The translations under genes and the position numbers were made by a program. Positions 44,292-53,470 of a DNA stretch of 64,000 nt are shown here, in pieces (positions within the stretch are counted from its first letter, which is position 1; each line of letters begins with the position of its first letter). The DNA is taken from positions 1 to 64,000 of the forward strand of contig JAUXWT010000100.1 in the NCBI GenBank assembly GCA_030681475.1. Reading direction: 5' to 3'. The stretch comes from Bacteroidales bacterium (lineage in GTDB: Bacteria; Bacteroidota; Bacteroidia; Bacteroidales; FEN-979). The notes under the pieces are model-generated. The model did no database searches. It was not told the origin of the DNA and worked only from the letters and a program-made list of their open reading frames with translations.

Positions 44292-45053
44292 TCAAACCTG
44301 AGCGTTAAGTTCACTCATCGTTTTTTCATGAATAAGTAATGACAACTCTTTGGCATTCATGTGGCCGAAAGTTTTATATGGTATGGGATCGAGGATCACC
44401 AATTGAATCTTATCGTTTTTTTTGATCAGCCAACGGGTTTTATTAACGGCATGATGGGTCCCTTTAATAACAATTGGAAGGATCGGTGATTGTGTCTCTA
44501 AGGCCAGCCTGAAAGCGCCGGTTTTATAAATTTGTAAATGACCATCATGAGAACGGGTTCCTTCGGGAAACATGATGACTGAATTACCTGCCCGAATTGA
44601 TTCGGCAGCATTGTCCATCATTTGAAGTCTGCTCCTCCCGCGGCCGCGCTCAATGGAAATATACCCGTTCATAGCTATGTTCCAACCGATGAACGGAATG
44701 AGATACAACCCCTTTTTTGCTACCCATTTGAAATGACGGTGAAGTTTGTAAAGTACCAATATATCTAAGCCCGATTGATGATTTGAGACCATTACATACA
44801 CCTGCTCAGGATCAATTTTTTCACGACCTTTAACATGTACTTTCCAATAGGGATTTATGCCCAGGATAATATCGGACCACCTGCATGTAAACTGATGCAA
44901 AATATACCTCCGGCGATCGAATAACACCGTTGAAATCCATATTAACAATGTAACCGGGAACAACAGACCAGAGACGAGAAACAACGAGACGTAAAAATAG
45001 ACTGATGCAAAGAATTGAAGGATTCTTCTTTCCCGGTTTTTTTTACCAATCAT
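44292..45053 (-). CDS. plsC: 1-acyl-sn-glycerol-3-phosphate acyltransferase
   Basis: A 253-residue membrane acyltransferase making phosphatidic acid. It has an N-terminal membrane helix (about 18-38), the HxxxxD catalytic motif in SNHQSGLDILVL and the second motif FPEGTRSHDG. Family and length are normal. Its start overlaps the rluD stop by 4 bases, so they are translationally coupled. Confidence 0.92.
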   Translation of the reverse strand: MIGKKNRERRILQFFASVYFYVSLFLVSGLLFPVTLLIWISTVLFDRRRYILHQFTCRWSDIILGINPYWKVHVKGREKIDPEQVYVMVSNHQSGLDILVLYKLHRHFKWVAKKGLYLIPFIGWNIAMNGYISIERGRGRSRLQMMDNAAESIRAGNSVIMFPEGTRSHDGHLQIYKTGAFRLALETQSPILPIVIKGTHHAVNKTRWLIKKNDKIQLVILDPIPYKTFGHMNAKELSLLIHEKTMSELNAQV

Positions 45054-46105
45054 CCGATCTCTCCTTCCATGCGATTAAAATTCATATTGTTGCCATAAGC
45101 TCTCCATTTATCCACAACGGCTGCAAAATCAGGTGGGTATTCCGAATCAAAATGAATAAATTGTTTTGTTGAAGGATGAATGAATCCCAGCGATTTAGCA
45201 TGCAACGCCTGGCGTGGCATCAAGGTAAAACAGTTATGCACAAACTGTTTATATTTTGTAAATGTGGTACCTTTCAGTATTCTGGATCCACCATAGCTTT
45301 CATCGTTGAACAAGGGATGTCCGATGTGGTTAAAATGGATTCTGATCTGATGCGTTCGGCCGGTCTCAAGCCTGCACGCCACAAGGGTAACATAACCAAA
45401 CCGCTCAAGCACGTGATAATGCGTAACAGCATGACGGCCTTTGTCAGGATCATCGTACACGGCCTGAACCAGGCGGTTCCGGTTATCCCGGCCTATATTC
45501 GCTGTGATGGTTCCCTCGTCATGGTCGATATTCCCCCAAACAAGCGCTACATATGTGCGTTCAATCGTATGATCAAAAAACTGCTTCGCGATCTTCGACT
45601 GCGCCAGTTCATTTTTGGCAATCAACATGATGCCGCTTGTGTCTTTGTCAATCCGGTGGACAAGGTATGGCTTTATTTCGGCATCACCCGGATTGTTTTG
45701 CTGCAGATAATACAGTACTGCGTTTTGAAGGGTGCCGGTGAAGTTTCCATGTCCCGGATGCACGACCATACCCGGAGCTTTGTTAACCACCATGATATCA
45801 GGGTCTTCATAAACAACCGTAATCGGAATATTTTCGGGATATACTTCGGTATCCTTCGGTGGATAAGACATTAAGATTGTTAAAACATCAAGAGGTTTAA
45901 CCTTGTAATTAGGCTTCACAACCACTTCATTGGCAAAGATGTTTCCGGCATGAGCTGCGTTTTGAATACGGTTCCGGGAGGCATTTTCAATTTTTGCCAT
46001 CAGATATTTGTCGATGCGCAAGGATTTTTGTCCTCGGTCGACAATAAACCGGAAATGTTCAAATAGTTCACCGGATTCGTCAGGAATTTCAGATTTATCG
46101 TCCAT
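45050..46105 (-). CDS. rluD: RluA-family 23S rRNA pseudouridine synthase
   Basis: A 351-residue enzyme. It has an N-terminal S4 RNA-binding domain (RIDKYLMAKIENASRNRIQ), then the synthase domain with catalytic Asp in HRIDKDTSGIML and the RLETGRTHQIRIHF motif. It is of the RluD type, expected to modify the 23S rRNA helix 69 region. A purine-rich GGAGGAGATA precedes the start. In Bacteroidetes it usually follows a PASTA protein gene and ddl, as here with one T9SS gene in between. Confidence 0.93.
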   Translation of the reverse strand: MDDKSEIPDESGELFEHFRFIVDRGQKSLRIDKYLMAKIENASRNRIQNAAHAGNIFANEVVVKPNYKVKPLDVLTILMSYPPKDTEVYPENIPITVVYEDPDIMVVNKAPGMVVHPGHGNFTGTLQNAVLYYLQQNNPGDAEIKPYLVHRIDKDTSGIMLIAKNELAQSKIAKQFFDHTIERTYVALVWGNIDHDEGTITANIGRDNRNRLVQAVYDDPDKGRHAVTHYHVLERFGYVTLVACRLETGRTHQIRIHFNHIGHPLFNDESYGGSRILKGTTFTKYKQFVHNCFTLMPRQALHAKSLGFIHPSTKQFIHFDSEYPPDFAAVVDKWRAYGNNMNFNRMEGEIG

Positions 46106-46164
46106 AGCTTATATCTCCTCCGGATGAATGAACTTTTCAGGAGTGCACCTGGAAGGCTATTGCT

Positions 46165-48141
46165 TTACCGTGAAATTATGAATTTTGTACTGCCAACCCG
46201 GATTCCTGACCGGTTCCTGACTTCAAGAAAATAGAGTCCATTGGCAAGGGAACTTACATCGGTTACCTGCCGGAATTCTGTGTTAACACGGATATTGCCA
46301 ATGAGGTCGTAAATGATCATGGTGCATCCCTTTGAAATTTCGTTGTTATCAGTTAATTCCGGGAACCTGACCGACATCATGTTGGTCGTACAAGGGTTCG
46401 GGAAAACGGTAATCTTCAAATTCCGTGAAACACGATCACTGATACCAAGCGGAATCGGTTTTCCGATCACCGGGCGGATCATCAGCGATCCGGCGAAGGT
46501 GGAGTTATTCCATACCCCGGCGGAGTTCCAGAATATCTCATTCTGGCTGTTGTTGTAACTGTCGAACCCGATCGAAAGATTGTCGCCGGTAGTTTGTATC
46601 CAGCCCACATAAAAGGTTCCGGTAACTTGCAATGGAGGAAAGAGATGGTAGGTAACGAATTTGTTTATGCTATCTGCATACTCCGGCATGACAAGTTCAG
46701 AGTAAATGGTATCCCCCGGTTTACCGGCATTGTCATTCCAAACACAAAGATAGAAGAACTGCTTGCTGGCGTTGCTCAACGTCCGGTTAAAATACATCCT
46801 GACCGCACGCAGCGTGTCGGGCGATTTATTTAGCCTGAACCGGTAGGCAAGTTTTGAGCCGGCAGGACTGAGCCCGTAGCTTGCCTCCGGCGTACCATCA
46901 TCATATGCAAAATAATTATAAAATCTCTGGTATGCCTGCATCGTGTCACCGGGAACAGACCCCGGCACTAGAGGATTTAAAACATGTTTCATCAGGAAAA
47001 TAGCGCTGTCGGCCTGGCTGACCGGTATCAGGAATGGGACTGCAGGGTGTGCGAATTTCTGGTACGTTACATATGGAACATTAAAATATGGCTGTATATT
47101 ATAATTTCCACCATTGTATGATTTTGAAAAGCTGCTGTTCGGATTTGTAATATAATAATTGTAGGATGACATGTGGGGGATGATGTCTCTGTTGCTCATC
47201 AGGATGTCGAGTGTGTCCCTGATCTCATTGGTCGGGTCGTCGCTATACTGGGTATAAGGCATTGATGCATATCGGTGGAGGATGGAAGGAGGCCGGTAAA
47301 TAAATCGCAATTCGGGATAAATGGTATCATATCTGCTGCGGCCGATATTGAGATAAACATTGTCGAGGTTCCACTGGGCAGCATTACTTTGCCAACTTGG
47401 CTCGGAAGAACCGGCAAGGCTTACATAGTTGAAAAATCTGAATCTGAATTTGTTTTTGAAAAACGCCGGATCCTTAACCGGAACCATCACCTGCACAAAC
47501 CATTTGTTGTTCCTCAGAAAAAACGTGTCAAGTGGCATCCCGTTGGCAAACCACATTTTTCGCCATAAATCTGGAACCGGAATCGTATCATCCTGAGTGA
47601 TGCTGTCGTGTGCAGGAACAACCAGAAATTCCAAAATCAGCGAGTCGTTCTTTTGCGGCGCTTTTCCCCGGCCTTGTGGTTGGTAAAAAAAACTCAGGTA
47701 AACAGAATCCGCCAACGTAAGCGCTCTTGGTACAGGTGAAAAAACAGAATCAAGTCTGATATAGCGTGATGTCAGGTAATCAGCAATGAAATTCATGGGG
47801 CCGGGAACGGCATTGGGATACATGTTACCGGAATCATTGATGGCATCGAGGGTCATGGCGCCCAGATTGACCGGAAAGACCGGAAGGTCGTCGTTCTCAA
47901 AGGCAAAATGGTCAATCCAGCGCTTTGACGAAGGAAACACGCCATTTGACGAGAAATCATCAAAAAACGGGATCGTGACCGGGATCGTGTCCAATCCGGT
48001 GGCCAAATAACTCATCCGTTTAAGATCACCTGCTTTGGCCTTGACCATGGGGTTAAACTGCAATCCCGTTAGCGCCTCCTGGGTAAACCCAACTAACCCA
48101 AAGAACAGAGAAAGAAATATAATCAGTAAAAAACGCATCAC
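46165..48141 (-). CDS. T9SS-secreted protein, function unknown
   Basis: A 658-residue protein with a signal peptide (MMRFLLIIFLSLFFGLVGFTQ), a large beta-rich body with two jelly-roll-like regions (FFDDFSSNGVFPSSKRWIDHFAF near 60; YDDGTPEASYGLSPAGSKLAYRF near 420) and a C-terminal sorting domain (VFPNPCTTNMMSVRF, ANGLYFLEVRN). The YDDGT segment is common in Bacteroidetes T9SS proteins encoded next to PASTA-ddl-rluD. No enzyme motif is seen. Confidence 0.85.
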   Translation of the reverse strand: MMRFLLIIFLSLFFGLVGFTQEALTGLQFNPMVKAKAGDLKRMSYLATGLDTIPVTIPFFDDFSSNGVFPSSKRWIDHFAFENDDLPVFPVNLGAMTLDAINDSGNMYPNAVPGPMNFIADYLTSRYIRLDSVFSPVPRALTLADSVYLSFFYQPQGRGKAPQKNDSLILEFLVVPAHDSITQDDTIPVPDLWRKMWFANGMPLDTFFLRNNKWFVQVMVPVKDPAFFKNKFRFRFFNYVSLAGSSEPSWQSNAAQWNLDNVYLNIGRSRYDTIYPELRFIYRPPSILHRYASMPYTQYSDDPTNEIRDTLDILMSNRDIIPHMSSYNYYITNPNSSFSKSYNGGNYNIQPYFNVPYVTYQKFAHPAVPFLIPVSQADSAIFLMKHVLNPLVPGSVPGDTMQAYQRFYNYFAYDDGTPEASYGLSPAGSKLAYRFRLNKSPDTLRAVRMYFNRTLSNASKQFFYLCVWNDNAGKPGDTIYSELVMPEYADSINKFVTYHLFPPLQVTGTFYVGWIQTTGDNLSIGFDSYNNSQNEIFWNSAGVWNNSTFAGSLMIRPVIGKPIPLGISDRVSRNLKITVFPNPCTTNMMSVRFPELTDNNEISKGCTMIIYDLIGNIRVNTEFRQVTDVSSLANGLYFLEVRNRSGIRVGSTKFIISR

Positions 48142-48175
48142 AATATCTGTTTTAGAAAAAATTTATAGGAATCCT

Positions 48176-48240
48176 TCACCATTTCACCATTTCACCATTT
48201 CGCTATTTCGCTATTTCACTATTTCGTTACCTCGCCACCT
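48176..48240. repeat. ATTTCACC/ATTTCGCT 8-nt array
   Basis: About seven units fill the spacer between the PASTA gene and the T9SS gene, both on the minus strand. Units drift from ATTTCACC to ATTTCGCT to ATTTCACT to GTTACCTC. Plus-strand orientation is the same as in the other ATTTCGCT arrays. Confidence 0.92.
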
Positions 48241-48242
48241 GT

Positions 48243-48836
48243 TTACTGCAAACTATCCACCCCCAATGTATCAACCTGCACCTCGGCCGCTTTAGCGCCC
48301 ATGCCAACCGTAAGATTGATCACAGAACTTTTATCCAGTTCAGTTCCCGCTTTGATGATGCTTCCATTAAAAAGTTGATTTTGCACAGCATCTTCATCAA
48401 AAGTATTGATATAGAACAATTTCCCAAGTTTCAAACCTGACGCTTCAAGCATGGATTGTGCCTGCCGCAGTGTAAGGTCGCGAAGTTCGGGCATGGTCGT
48501 TTTTTCGGGAATGACAGAGGTGATGGTCAGATAAACCATACGGTTTTTCTTGACTTTTGCGCCAGGAAAAGGATCCTGCGACAGGATCGATCGTGCAGGT
48601 TTATCCGAACTAAATACCGAATCAATCACATTGAACTGATAATCTTTATTCCCGGGGTCGGTTAGTACATCGGTAAATGACTGCTCCCTGAAATCGGGCA
48701 CAATGATGTATTCGCGATGTTTGGTGTACCAGGCAAGCGATTGCAAAGCAACCCAGATCAAAATGAGCGATATTCCCACCAGGATAAGAAGATGTTTAAG
48801 AAATGTTTTTGAAAAAAGAAATCTTAAAAAATCCAT
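48243..48836 (-). CDS. PASTA domain-containing membrane protein
   Basis: A 197-residue protein with one N-terminal membrane helix (about 14-34) followed by two to three PASTA domains (IIVPDFREQSFTDVL; ILSQDPFPGAKVKKNRMVYLTI; MPELRDLTLRQAQSMLEASGLKLG). PASTA domains bind peptidoglycan fragments or beta-lactams in other proteins. There is no kinase domain. It is divergent from ddl, consistent with a cell-wall role. Confidence 0.9.
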   Translation of the reverse strand: MDFLRFLFSKTFLKHLLILVGISLILIWVALQSLAWYTKHREYIIVPDFREQSFTDVLTDPGNKDYQFNVIDSVFSSDKPARSILSQDPFPGAKVKKNRMVYLTITSVIPEKTTMPELRDLTLRQAQSMLEASGLKLGKLFYINTFDEDAVQNQLFNGSIIKAGTELDKSSVINLTVGMGAKAAEVQVDTLGVDSLQ

Positions 48837-48895
48837 TCGCCGCTTTATCTGATAACCTGAAAAGGTCTGTTTTATTGTATTTTCCTAACAAGCTA

Positions 48896-48926
48896 CAAAC
48901 TTACACAAAAATTGAATTTCGGACAA
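48896..48926 (-). promoter_or_regulatory. Promoter of the PASTA gene operon
   Basis: On the minus strand TTG (48926-48924), 20 bases, TAAGTTTG (48903-48896). The start codon is 60 bases downstream. Confidence 0.5.
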
Positions 48927-48944
48927 TACGCAATATTTTTGTGC

Positions 48945-48952
48945 TACTTTTG
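48945..48952 (+). promoter_or_regulatory. -7 box for ddl
   Basis: TACTTTTG, 20 bases before the ddl start. The -33 region is shared with the divergent PASTA promoter. Confidence 0.45.
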
Positions 48953-48972
48953 CACCTTAAACATTACCGAAA

Positions 48973-49944
48973 ATGTTGAATATTGCCATAGTTGCAGGCG
49001 GGGATTCCGGAGAATACGGTATTTCCATCAAAAGCGGAAAACAAGTTGAGCTGCAAATTGATCGGGACAAATATGCCCCTTTTCTGATCGAGATCAGTGG
49101 AAAACATTGGAATTACCGGATCGGATTAAAAAAATTTCCCATTGATAAAAATGATTTCAGTCTGACCCTTGGCCGGAAGAAGATCCGTTTTGATGCCGTA
49201 TTTATTGCCATTCATGGCACGCCGGGAGAAAATGGCAAACTGCAGGGTTATTTCGACATGCTTAATATCCCTTATACCTCCTGTGATGTAACTACCTCTG
49301 CTATAACGTTTAACAAAAGTTTTTGCAAGGATGTGGTTCGTTCATACGGGATTAAAACAGCAAAATCTGTGCATTTATTTAAAGATGGTTCAGACCTCAG
49401 GGATTCCGCAATTCTCGCTGATCTTACACTTCCGGTTTTTGTGAAACCCAATAACGGCGGATCCAGCGTGGGGATGACAAAAGTAACACAGAGAAAAGAG
49501 TTAAAGCCCGCGCTGGACAGAGCTTTAAGGGAAGATTCAGAGGTTCTTGTCGAAGAATTCATCAGCGGCCGTGAACTTACATGCGGTGTGCTCAAATCGG
49601 AGGGAAAAATCATCGCCTTCCCTGTGACAGAGATCATCACCAGGAAAGAATACTTTGATTTTGAAGCCAAATATAAAAAGGGAATGGCTGATGAGATCGT
49701 TCCCGCCAACATTACGAGCCAACTATCTGATACCTGTCAGAATATTTCAAAATTGCTCTATAAACAATTAAATTGTAAAGGCCTGGTGAGGTTTGATTAT
49801 ATCTGTTCAGGCAATGACTTTTATTTTCTGGAAGTCAATACAGTTCCTGGGATGACCGAAGAGAGTATTATCCCTAAAATGGCAAAAGCCTACGGCTGGA
49901 CTTTTTCCGAACTTTTAACCCGTTTAATCAAAGAAACTATCTAA
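48973..49944 (+). CDS. ddl: D-alanine--D-alanine ligase
   Basis: A 323-residue ATP-grasp enzyme making the D-Ala-D-Ala dipeptide for peptidoglycan. Visible are the N-terminal GGDSGEYGISIKSG, HGTPGENGKLQGYFDML, KPNNGGSSVGM, VEEFISGRELTCGVL and metal-binding FLEVNTVPGMTEES. Normal length. It is followed by rdgB across an 8-nt repeat array. Confidence 0.95.
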   Translation: MLNIAIVAGGDSGEYGISIKSGKQVELQIDRDKYAPFLIEISGKHWNYRIGLKKFPIDKNDFSLTLGRKKIRFDAVFIAIHGTPGENGKLQGYFDMLNIPYTSCDVTTSAITFNKSFCKDVVRSYGIKTAKSVHLFKDGSDLRDSAILADLTLPVFVKPNNGGSSVGMTKVTQRKELKPALDRALREDSEVLVEEFISGRELTCGVLKSEGKIIAFPVTEIITRKEYFDFEAKYKKGMADEIVPANITSQLSDTCQNISKLLYKQLNCKGLVRFDYICSGNDFYFLEVNTVPGMTEESIIPKMAKAYGWTFSELLTRLIKETI

Positions 49945-49952
49945 GAAATCAC

Positions 49953-50020
49953 AATTTCGCCATTTCGCTATTTCGCTATTTCGCTATTTCGCTATTTCGC
50001 TATTTCGCTATTTCGCTATT
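49953..50020. repeat. ATTTCGCT 8-nt array, about 8 units
   Basis: Nearly perfect tandem CTATTTCG units, opening with CCATTTCG, fill the whole ddl-rdgB spacer. The array ends 5 bases before the rdgB start, so the array itself contributes the ribosome-binding context. It is the most regular array in the window. Confidence 0.95.
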
Positions 50021-50025
50021 TAATT

Positions 50026-50601
50026 ATGTCCGATCTCCTCTTTGCCACCAACAACTCCCATAAACTCCGCGAGATTCAGGAGATTATTGGCAATGAATTC
50101 CGTATACTCAGTCTGAAAGACGTGAAACTGGATATTGATATCCCCGAAACGCAGGAGACAATTGAAGGTAATGCGGTTCAGAAGGTCAGGTTTGTTTACG
50201 AACTGACCGGGTTGAATTGTTTTGCCGATGATACGGGGTTAGAGATAGATGCGCTGAACGGACGCCCGGGTGTTTACTCGGCACGATATGCCGGTGAGGG
50301 TTGCAGCTTTGACGACAACATCAACAAAATCCTGCGTGAGCTGACAGGAGTTGAGAACCGGAAAGCATGTTTTCGTTGTGCGATCTGTTTGATCACGGAT
50401 GGTGAGGAACACATTTTTCAAGGTCGTGTCAATGGTGTTATTACCACTGAACGTAAAGGTACTGACGGTTTTGGGTACGATCCAGTATTCCTGCCTGACG
50501 GGCACCGGCAAACGTTTGCCATGATGCCGGCCTATCTGAAAAACGGGATAAGCCACCGTGGACGGGCAGTTGAAAAAATGGTGAAATGGCTTACCTGTTG
50601 A
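50026..50601 (+). CDS. rdgB: Non-canonical purine NTP pyrophosphatase
   Basis: A 191-residue Ham1/RdgB house-cleaning enzyme that hydrolyses XTP, ITP and dITP to monophosphates. Motifs are LFATNNSHKLREI, ADDTGLEIDALNGRPGVYSARYAG and GFGYDPVFLPDG. All expected residues are present. Confidence 0.95.
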   Translation: MSDLLFATNNSHKLREIQEIIGNEFRILSLKDVKLDIDIPETQETIEGNAVQKVRFVYELTGLNCFADDTGLEIDALNGRPGVYSARYAGEGCSFDDNINKILRELTGVENRKACFRCAICLITDGEEHIFQGRVNGVITTERKGTDGFGYDPVFLPDGHRQTFAMMPAYLKNGISHRGRAVEKMVKWLTC

Positions 50602-50611
50602 CCCGTTTACA

Positions 50612-51931
50612 TTATGGAAAGATAACTCCCGGATAATTGGTGATATTCACCTGAGGTATGGTACTGCCGTATTTAAGATTGATCGCATCAATAAAGTAGT
50701 TGGCTGCGACCGCACATCCTCTCGGGTTAAGGTGAACGCCATCAAGAGAAAAGGCTCCGCCCGTAACAAACGTGGAAGTCATTTTAATTCCATCCCAAAC
50801 GATCCCTTTTTGCAAGAGGCGCAAATTTGCACTCATATCAACAAAACCAAGGTTGAAGTTTGCTGCAAGGTTAAAAAGAATAGTATTGTAGGCCGCGGTC
50901 ATTGACTTGATCATTGTTATTTCATTGATGGTCAGGACATATTGTGAAGGAATGGGATAAGGCTGGAATGGATTGCCCGGATCGATGATTCCCATGCCCT
51001 TGCATTTGAGTGAATCCTGGGGAACTGAAAGAAGCACCAATTCTCCCGGCTGCATCTGACGCACTTTGAAATATGGATGCGGAGAATTAGGTTCATTAAC
51101 AAGGAAAGGATTCGGACCTGCGGAATAGTGGAAAGGCAACTGGTAAAGCGCCATGGCCATGTTGATGGAGTCAGCCTGGCTCTGGGTGAGTACCAATCCG
51201 TTATAAGGAATGGTCGTAAAAAATGGTATGGCAGTCACATCAGGGATGTTCGCCAGCACGCCCTTGGCGCCGTTTGCAACAAGCGCGGTTATCACCCCAC
51301 CCATGGCTTGCTGGAATAAAGCCGGGCTTGTGATCGTATCGCCAACGCCACCCGAAAGTGCGTAACCTAATACATCATTATCCCCGAGCCACAGGGTAAA
51401 AAAGGTAGGATTTAGCGGGGCAATTTCCTGTACCACCATGTTATTCGCGTTGGTGGCAAACCGGGCATAATAAGGATTGAAAAGTGCATATCCGGGGAAA
51501 AGCATATGAAATGATTTGGCGCCGGGAATTGCAAGGTTATTTACCTGATATCCAACAGGTGCGGCGGGTTCGAGTGTTCCGGTAGCCGGAACCGGCCCCA
51601 ATGAAACGGTCCCTTTGCAATCAACCGGGTATCCCATGATCAGTTTTGGCCTGGCTCCGGGGAAGTCAACTCCGAAATCGTTGTTTACCACTGGCTGCAC
51701 AAAATTACCGGATCCGGCTAACTTTAACTGGCCTGCTATAATGTTGGGAATAGAATACATTTGTCCGGTACGGTACAATGCTCCGTCGGCATAACCGGCC
51801 ATCATGGAGTTGCCTACTGCAATATAGGTTGAAAAGTTCGCGGATCCTTTTTCGACTTTGAATTCATCGATCTTTCTTTCGCAGGATGTAAATACTGCAA
51901 GGGATAATATGATGAAAAGAATTTTTTTCAT
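50612..51931 (-). CDS. SGNH/GDSL hydrolase lipoprotein
   Basis: A 439-residue lipoprotein (signal peptide ending FTSC) with an SGNH hydrolase fold. The block I serine is in VGNSMMAGYADG, block III is LWLGDNDVLG, and block V is DGVHLNPRG. Esterase or lipase activity at the outer membrane or surface is expected. It is encoded 19 bases after a FadL-type porin, a pairing recurrent in Bacteroidetes and suggesting work on fatty-acyl substrates. Confidence 0.88.
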   Translation of the reverse strand: MKKILFIILSLAVFTSCERKIDEFKVEKGSANFSTYIAVGNSMMAGYADGALYRTGQMYSIPNIIAGQLKLAGSGNFVQPVVNNDFGVDFPGARPKLIMGYPVDCKGTVSLGPVPATGTLEPAAPVGYQVNNLAIPGAKSFHMLFPGYALFNPYYARFATNANNMVVQEIAPLNPTFFTLWLGDNDVLGYALSGGVGDTITSPALFQQAMGGVITALVANGAKGVLANIPDVTAIPFFTTIPYNGLVLTQSQADSINMAMALYQLPFHYSAGPNPFLVNEPNSPHPYFKVRQMQPGELVLLSVPQDSLKCKGMGIIDPGNPFQPYPIPSQYVLTINEITMIKSMTAAYNTILFNLAANFNLGFVDMSANLRLLQKGIVWDGIKMTSTFVTGGAFSLDGVHLNPRGCAVAANYFIDAINLKYGSTIPQVNITNYPGVIFP

Positions 51932-51950
51932 AATGTTCGTGTATTAAAAG

Positions 51951-53180
51951 TTAAAAAGAGTAGGTTAAACCGATCCCGGGGCTGTATAAAGCGTTTTTAT
52001 ATGTGCCGGCAAAATTGTCAGGGCTGTATGTACCGCTTCTTTCCACACCCAAAATGTACAGAAATGCTGCATCAATGCTAAGTCCTTTGGTTGGGTAAAT
52101 GGAAATTCCACAGGTCATTCCGATCTGGTTCATGCTCGGGGTCTGTGGGTTAAGATAACTGTTCTTGACAGGCGTTGGATCATAATAGCCACCCAACCTG
52201 ATTGTTAACAAATCACTGGCCTTATATTGAGCTCCAATTCGCATGATCAGTTGGTCAGTATATAATGCAGGTGTGGCTGTGCGGTTAACTGCAGCGGTTT
52301 TGGTCTGAAAATCGAATATCAGAGAGTCGTACGTGCTCCAGAATACATAACACAGGTTCATTCCGATCATCCATTGTTTGTCCTTACCGAATTCGTATGA
52401 GGCGCCAAAATCGAGGTTGGCGGGCAAAGGCAACATGACATCTACTTTGTTTTTCGGGAAATTGGAACTTAACGACTGTGGTACGGTAAAGTCAGCATTG
52501 GCGCTGGTCACGCTCATTTCGATTTTGGAACGATAACTAAGACCAAGACTCCATCCGGTCTCTGGATGCACCATAATCCCTGCATTGAATCCAAAATTAC
52601 CGGTGCTGCCATTAATGTTCAAGGTACCGTCTCCATTTGATCCCTGCAGAGGTATGGCTTTGTTCATGTCAAAAGCTCCATAGGCATACACCAATCCCAC
52701 ACCAATTCCAACGACATCCTTGATTTTATAGGAAACAGTAGGTTGGAAGGTAATGGCCCTGAACGATAGATCCTGGATCAGGTACCGGCCCTTCCAGGTT
52801 TCACCCCACGAGAGGCTGTTTCCATAAGGAGTGTTCACCGCAAGCCCGATGCTCAGGTTGGCCGTAGGTTTATAGGCGGCGTAAAAATAGAACGGAGTAT
52901 TCAATTTATGTTCTAAATTATACTGCTCCATGACATTAAGCGGCTGGAATGTTGTGCGCGCCAGCAGGAAACTGACTCCACCCGAAAAACTCCACTGATC
53001 CTTGATAAACGGCGAGCCACCCGGGTTGTAGAATAAACTGCTTGCATCATAGCTGAGCGATGTTCCGATAAGCCCCATGCCGATATTTCGCATGCTGTGC
53101 AAACCTACCTGGTATCCACCCCCAAATGACGTGGTTGCTGCCAAACACACGATCAGCAGCAAGGTTGTAAATCTCCTCAT
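51951..53180 (-). CDS. OmpP1/FadL family outer membrane transporter
   Basis: A 409-residue beta-barrel with signal peptide (MRRFTTLLLIVCLAATTSFGGG) and the FadL hatch-like start (GMGLIGTSLSYDASSLFYNPGG). It ends in aromatic-rich strands (PGIGLTYSF), the usual barrel C-terminus. It transports hydrophobic compounds across the outer membrane. I chose ATG 53180 since it gives the signal peptide; longer open sequence upstream has no signal. It is co-directional with the SGNH lipoprotein. Confidence 0.92.
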   Translation of the reverse strand: MRRFTTLLLIVCLAATTSFGGGYQVGLHSMRNIGMGLIGTSLSYDASSLFYNPGGSPFIKDQWSFSGGVSFLLARTTFQPLNVMEQYNLEHKLNTPFYFYAAYKPTANLSIGLAVNTPYGNSLSWGETWKGRYLIQDLSFRAITFQPTVSYKIKDVVGIGVGLVYAYGAFDMNKAIPLQGSNGDGTLNINGSTGNFGFNAGIMVHPETGWSLGLSYRSKIEMSVTSANADFTVPQSLSSNFPKNKVDVMLPLPANLDFGASYEFGKDKQWMIGMNLCYVFWSTYDSLIFDFQTKTAAVNRTATPALYTDQLIMRIGAQYKASDLLTIRLGGYYDPTPVKNSYLNPQTPSMNQIGMTCGISIYPTKGLSIDAAFLYILGVERSGTYSPDNFAGTYKNALYSPGIGLTYSF

Positions 53181-53283
53181 ATTGATTTTTTTTTGGTTAA
53201 TAATCGGCGCGCAAGTTACTATTTTTTTTAATATGCAAACTACTTCATATCTGTGGGGCATCACGTGATAAAATAGTAGTGGT

Positions 53284-53308
53284 ACGAGGACAAGCGGACA
53301 AGCGGACT
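53284..53308. repeat. GCGGACAA 8-nt array
   Basis: Three CGGACAAG units upstream of the Smr gene promoter. Inverted complement of the GTCCGCNT array at 53416-53441. Confidence 0.8.
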
Positions 53309-53352
53309 AAAAAGCATTACACTTAAACAACTTGCGGGTTGGTGGAGATGCA

Positions 53353-53383
53353 TTGATAAAGTACAAAAATCTAAGTACCTTTG
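53353..53383 (+). promoter_or_regulatory. Promoter of the DUF2027-Smr gene
   Basis: TTG (53353-53355), 20 bases, TACCTTTG (53376-53383). This is among the best matches to the Bacteroidetes consensus here. The leader to ATG 53471 then crosses a GTCCGC array. Confidence 0.6.
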
Positions 53384-53415
53384 TCTCCTTTCAGAAACGA
53401 GGTAACCTGGTTGAT

Positions 53416-53441
53416 TTGTCCGCCTGTCCGCTCGTCCGCAC
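53416..53441. repeat. GTCCGCCT 8-nt array in the Smr gene leader
   Basis: TTGTCCGCCTGTCCGCTCGTCCGC: three units between the promoter and the start codon. The family recurs at 28558-28582 and, inverted, at 27859-27880 and 53284-53308. Confidence 0.8.
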
Positions 53442-53470
53442 GTAAATAAACAATAAACCTCTAAACCCTT

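Noticed and set aside
45176-45874. 232-codon frame antisense to rluD
   Set aside because: Fully contained in a well-supported gene; sequence has no domain features.
49953-50020. Array of short regular repeats that might be taken for CRISPR
   Set aside because: Units are 8 bases without unique spacers of 30-40 bases, and no cas gene is present. The same applies to the other arrays.
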